NCBI GenBank assembly: GCA_023459055.1
Contig: JAEWVR010000034.1
Coordinates: 1 to 64,000, forward strand
Origin: Fibrobacterota bacterium
GTDB lineage: Bacteria; Fibrobacterota; Chitinivibrionia; Chitinivibrionales; Chitinispirillaceae
DNA: 64,000 nucleotides
Direction: 5' to 3'
Of the stretch, positions 62,894 to 64,000 are shown piece by piece; positions within the stretch are counted from its first letter, which is position 1, and each line of letters starts with the position of its first letter. The position numbers and the translations under genes are program-made. Under the pieces are notes generated by a model. It had not been told where the DNA came from. It did no database searches and saw only the letters and a program-made list of their open reading frames with translations.

Positions 62894-63322
62894 TCAAACA
62901 CCTCGATAGAATGGATTAAGTATGTTTAGCGGTAATAAATTTTCTGTTTAAATCTGGAAAATCCTGAGAAACTTTTTACACTTATCTAGCTTCTGGAATT
63001 AAAAATTTGTGTAATGAAGAACTGATAGAAGAATTATCCACACTGTTGTCAATTCATACCAAAAGCAAAACAGCACTCTGCTATGAAACTCTAACCTGAT
63101 TTTCTGTTATGGATTATTCACTTAATAAGTTGAATAAATGCAAACGAGAAGTCTAAACAGGTGAATAGAAGCAGCAAACTTTCTACTTCATGCTTAAATA
63201 TGCGCTACGGCAAAAAAAAAGTCAAGCTCTTTTATTACTATTTTCCTGGAATCACTACTAAAAAGATCTGATTTTAATGCAGGATGGAACTAATCTGCGG
63301 GAAAAGATAATAAGCACTCTAT

Positions 63323-63383
63323 AGTATGCCATACTGCTAATAGCCTTATTTTAACGATAATGGTCTATTAGTGGTATGATACT
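63323..63383. repeat. 61-nt imperfect palindrome
   Basis: The outer arms AGTAT...ATACT, the middle CTAATAG (63337-63343)...CTATTAG (63365-63371) and the inner CCTTAT...ATAATGG pair in order around TTTAACG. It is a stable hairpin in noncoding DNA. Unknown; may be an RNA structure or a small inverted-repeat element. Confidence 0.55.
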
Positions 63384-63514
63384 TTATTTAAAAAATTTAA
63401 TTTACTATAAGACCTCTGTACTTTACACAAAAAGAACACCTGATAATTCAATCTCAATTACTTCTGTAACAGGTTCTGGCACATAGCCTTACAACATCAA
63501 ACAATCCTTGTATT

Positions 63515-63562
63515 GTACTATATACTGTACCGATACAAAAAAATAGTCACAAGATATTGTGG
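63515..63562 (+). promoter_or_regulatory. tandem NrdR boxes
   Basis: GTACTATATACTGTAC (63515-63530) and TCACAAGATATTGTGG (63547-63562) both fit the NrdR consensus (ACACWATATATWGTGT) with few mismatches. Their centres are 32 bp apart, the spacing typical of NrdR pairs. They lie just upstream of the -35 box. Confidence 0.8.
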
Positions 63563-63580
63563 AAAAATGAATTTGCCCCC

Positions 63581-63609
63581 TTGACATCGATTTGCGGTTA
63601 CCCTATATT
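63581..63609 (+). promoter_or_regulatory. strong sigma-70 promoter of nrdJ
   Basis: TTGACA (63581-63586), exact 17-nt spacer, TATATT (63604-63609). Confidence 0.85.
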
Positions 63610-63727
63610 TACTATGTTCCAGTTAACATGTTTCAGAGAAACATTTTCGTATTGTTGAACACAATGTTTATGGTCATAATATCGAAATCATTATCTTACA
63701 CCACATATCAGAGGGAGTCTATCGTCG

Positions 63728-64000
63728 ATGGTTAAGAAGTCAGCAGCCGAATCAATACAACCAGCGGTCATTGTCGAAAGAGAGAGTGTGACTGAGGAGC
63801 TCTATCAAACATTAAAAGAAAAACTAACCCGTAAGAAGGCAAATCTTACAGGTAACGCCAGAACTGTTCTTGAGAAGCGTTATCTTAAGAAGGATGATTC
63901 AGGAAAAATCGTAGAAACTCCTGAGGATCTGTTCTTTCGTGTTGCTGAAAACATTGCTGGTGCAGAACGACTGTTCAGTACCGAAGAGAGCACAGATACC
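63728..64000 (+). CDS. nrdJ: vitamin B12-dependent ribonucleotide reductase (partial, N-terminus)
   Basis: 91 codons read to the window edge without a stop. The start MVKKSAAE has GAGGGAG 10 nt upstream. The segment RTVLEKRYLKKD...ETPEDLFFRVAENIAGAE is the N-terminal signature of class II adenosylcobalamin-dependent reductases (NrdJ), which make deoxyribonucleotides with or without oxygen. Class I or III is not excluded by these 91 residues alone, but the wording fits class II best. Regulated by NrdR boxes upstream. Confidence 0.85.
   Translation, partial: MVKKSAAESIQPAVIVERESVTEELYQTLKEKLTRKKANLTGNARTVLEKRYLKKDDSGKIVETPEDLFFRVAENIAGAERLFSTEESTDT

Larger units (their letters stand above)
62894..63727. 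other. 834-bp AT-rich intergenic region between rho and nrdJ
   Basis: No gene that I can support. It holds a consensus DnaA box TTATCCACA at 63034-63042, a long imperfect hairpin at 63323-63383, two NrdR boxes at 63515-63562, and a strong promoter for nrdJ at 63581-63609 with a 110-bp leader. No cobalamin riboswitch signature seen in that leader. Confidence 0.55.

Noticed and set aside
63034..63042. DnaA box as part of a replication origin
   Set aside because: A single consensus box (TTATCCACA) in AT-rich DNA without a cluster, dnaA or dnaN nearby is not enough.
63610..63727. Cobalamin riboswitch in the nrdJ leader
   Set aside because: Looked for because nrdJ needs B12; no B12-box-like conserved element seen and NrdR boxes explain regulation.

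Overview
The window is a chromosomal segment of a Gram-negative (diderm) bacterium. It carries outer-membrane beta-barrels, an OmpA-type protein, lipoboxes and a TolQ/TolR/TonB-like machine. The mix of HrcA/CIRCE heat-shock control, a B12-type ribonucleotide reductase, secreted plant-polysaccharide hydrolases with C-terminal tails like type IX sorting domains, and an Agl/Glt-like envelope complex fits the Fibrobacterota or a neighbouring FCB-group lineage. That placement is inference; there is no rRNA here to prove it.

Layout. 158-4147 (+) holds dnaG, rpoD and a small membrane protein. 4321-5478 (+) is a DUF4143 ATPase preceded by a 53-nt palindrome that ends at its start codon. 13406-5488 (-) is a tightly coupled operon: two crotonases, a KAS III-like protein, a 3-hydroxyacyl-CoA dehydrogenase, a FabF-like ketosynthase, an ACP, a FabD-like acyltransferase and an MFS exporter. 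It looks like an unassigned type II fatty-acid/polyketide-like pathway, sits next to a tRNA-Thr gene, and has a start-less remnant of a further gene at its head. 13818-14936 (+) is a Fic protein. 15234-21850 (+) is a secreted arabinan/arabinogalactan degradation locus (three GH43, one GH30), interrupted by a DUF559 nuclease gene sandwiched between two direct copies of a 120-bp palindromic repeat.

27761-21984 (-) is a sugar-type ABC importer operon (binding lipoprotein, two permeases, ATPase) that continues into a small lipoprotein and a helical-repeat protein. 28144-31314 (-) is a 1056-residue transporter-HEAT-cNMP protein. 32757-31504 (-) is an outer-membrane protein. 44165-32923 (-) is a seven-gene envelope machine: OmpA/beta-helix, barrel-TPR, giant TPR, TolQ, two TolR/ExbD proteins and an AgmX/TonB-like protein. 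44509-47745 (+), divergent from it, is a metalloprotease/TolB/barrel fusion. guaA follows (-), then a HAMP protein (+).

50383-53050 is an AT-rich accessory patch with a toxin-tip remnant and candidate immunity lipoprotein, a small membrane protein, a possible transposase remnant and a HicBA toxin-antitoxin pair. 53134-58203 (-) is a chaperone block (hrcA-grpE-dnaJ and groES-groEL with a CIRCE operator). The rest is a TPR protein, an HU/IHF-like protein, proC, rho and, at the right edge, the start of nrdJ under a strong promoter with two NrdR boxes.
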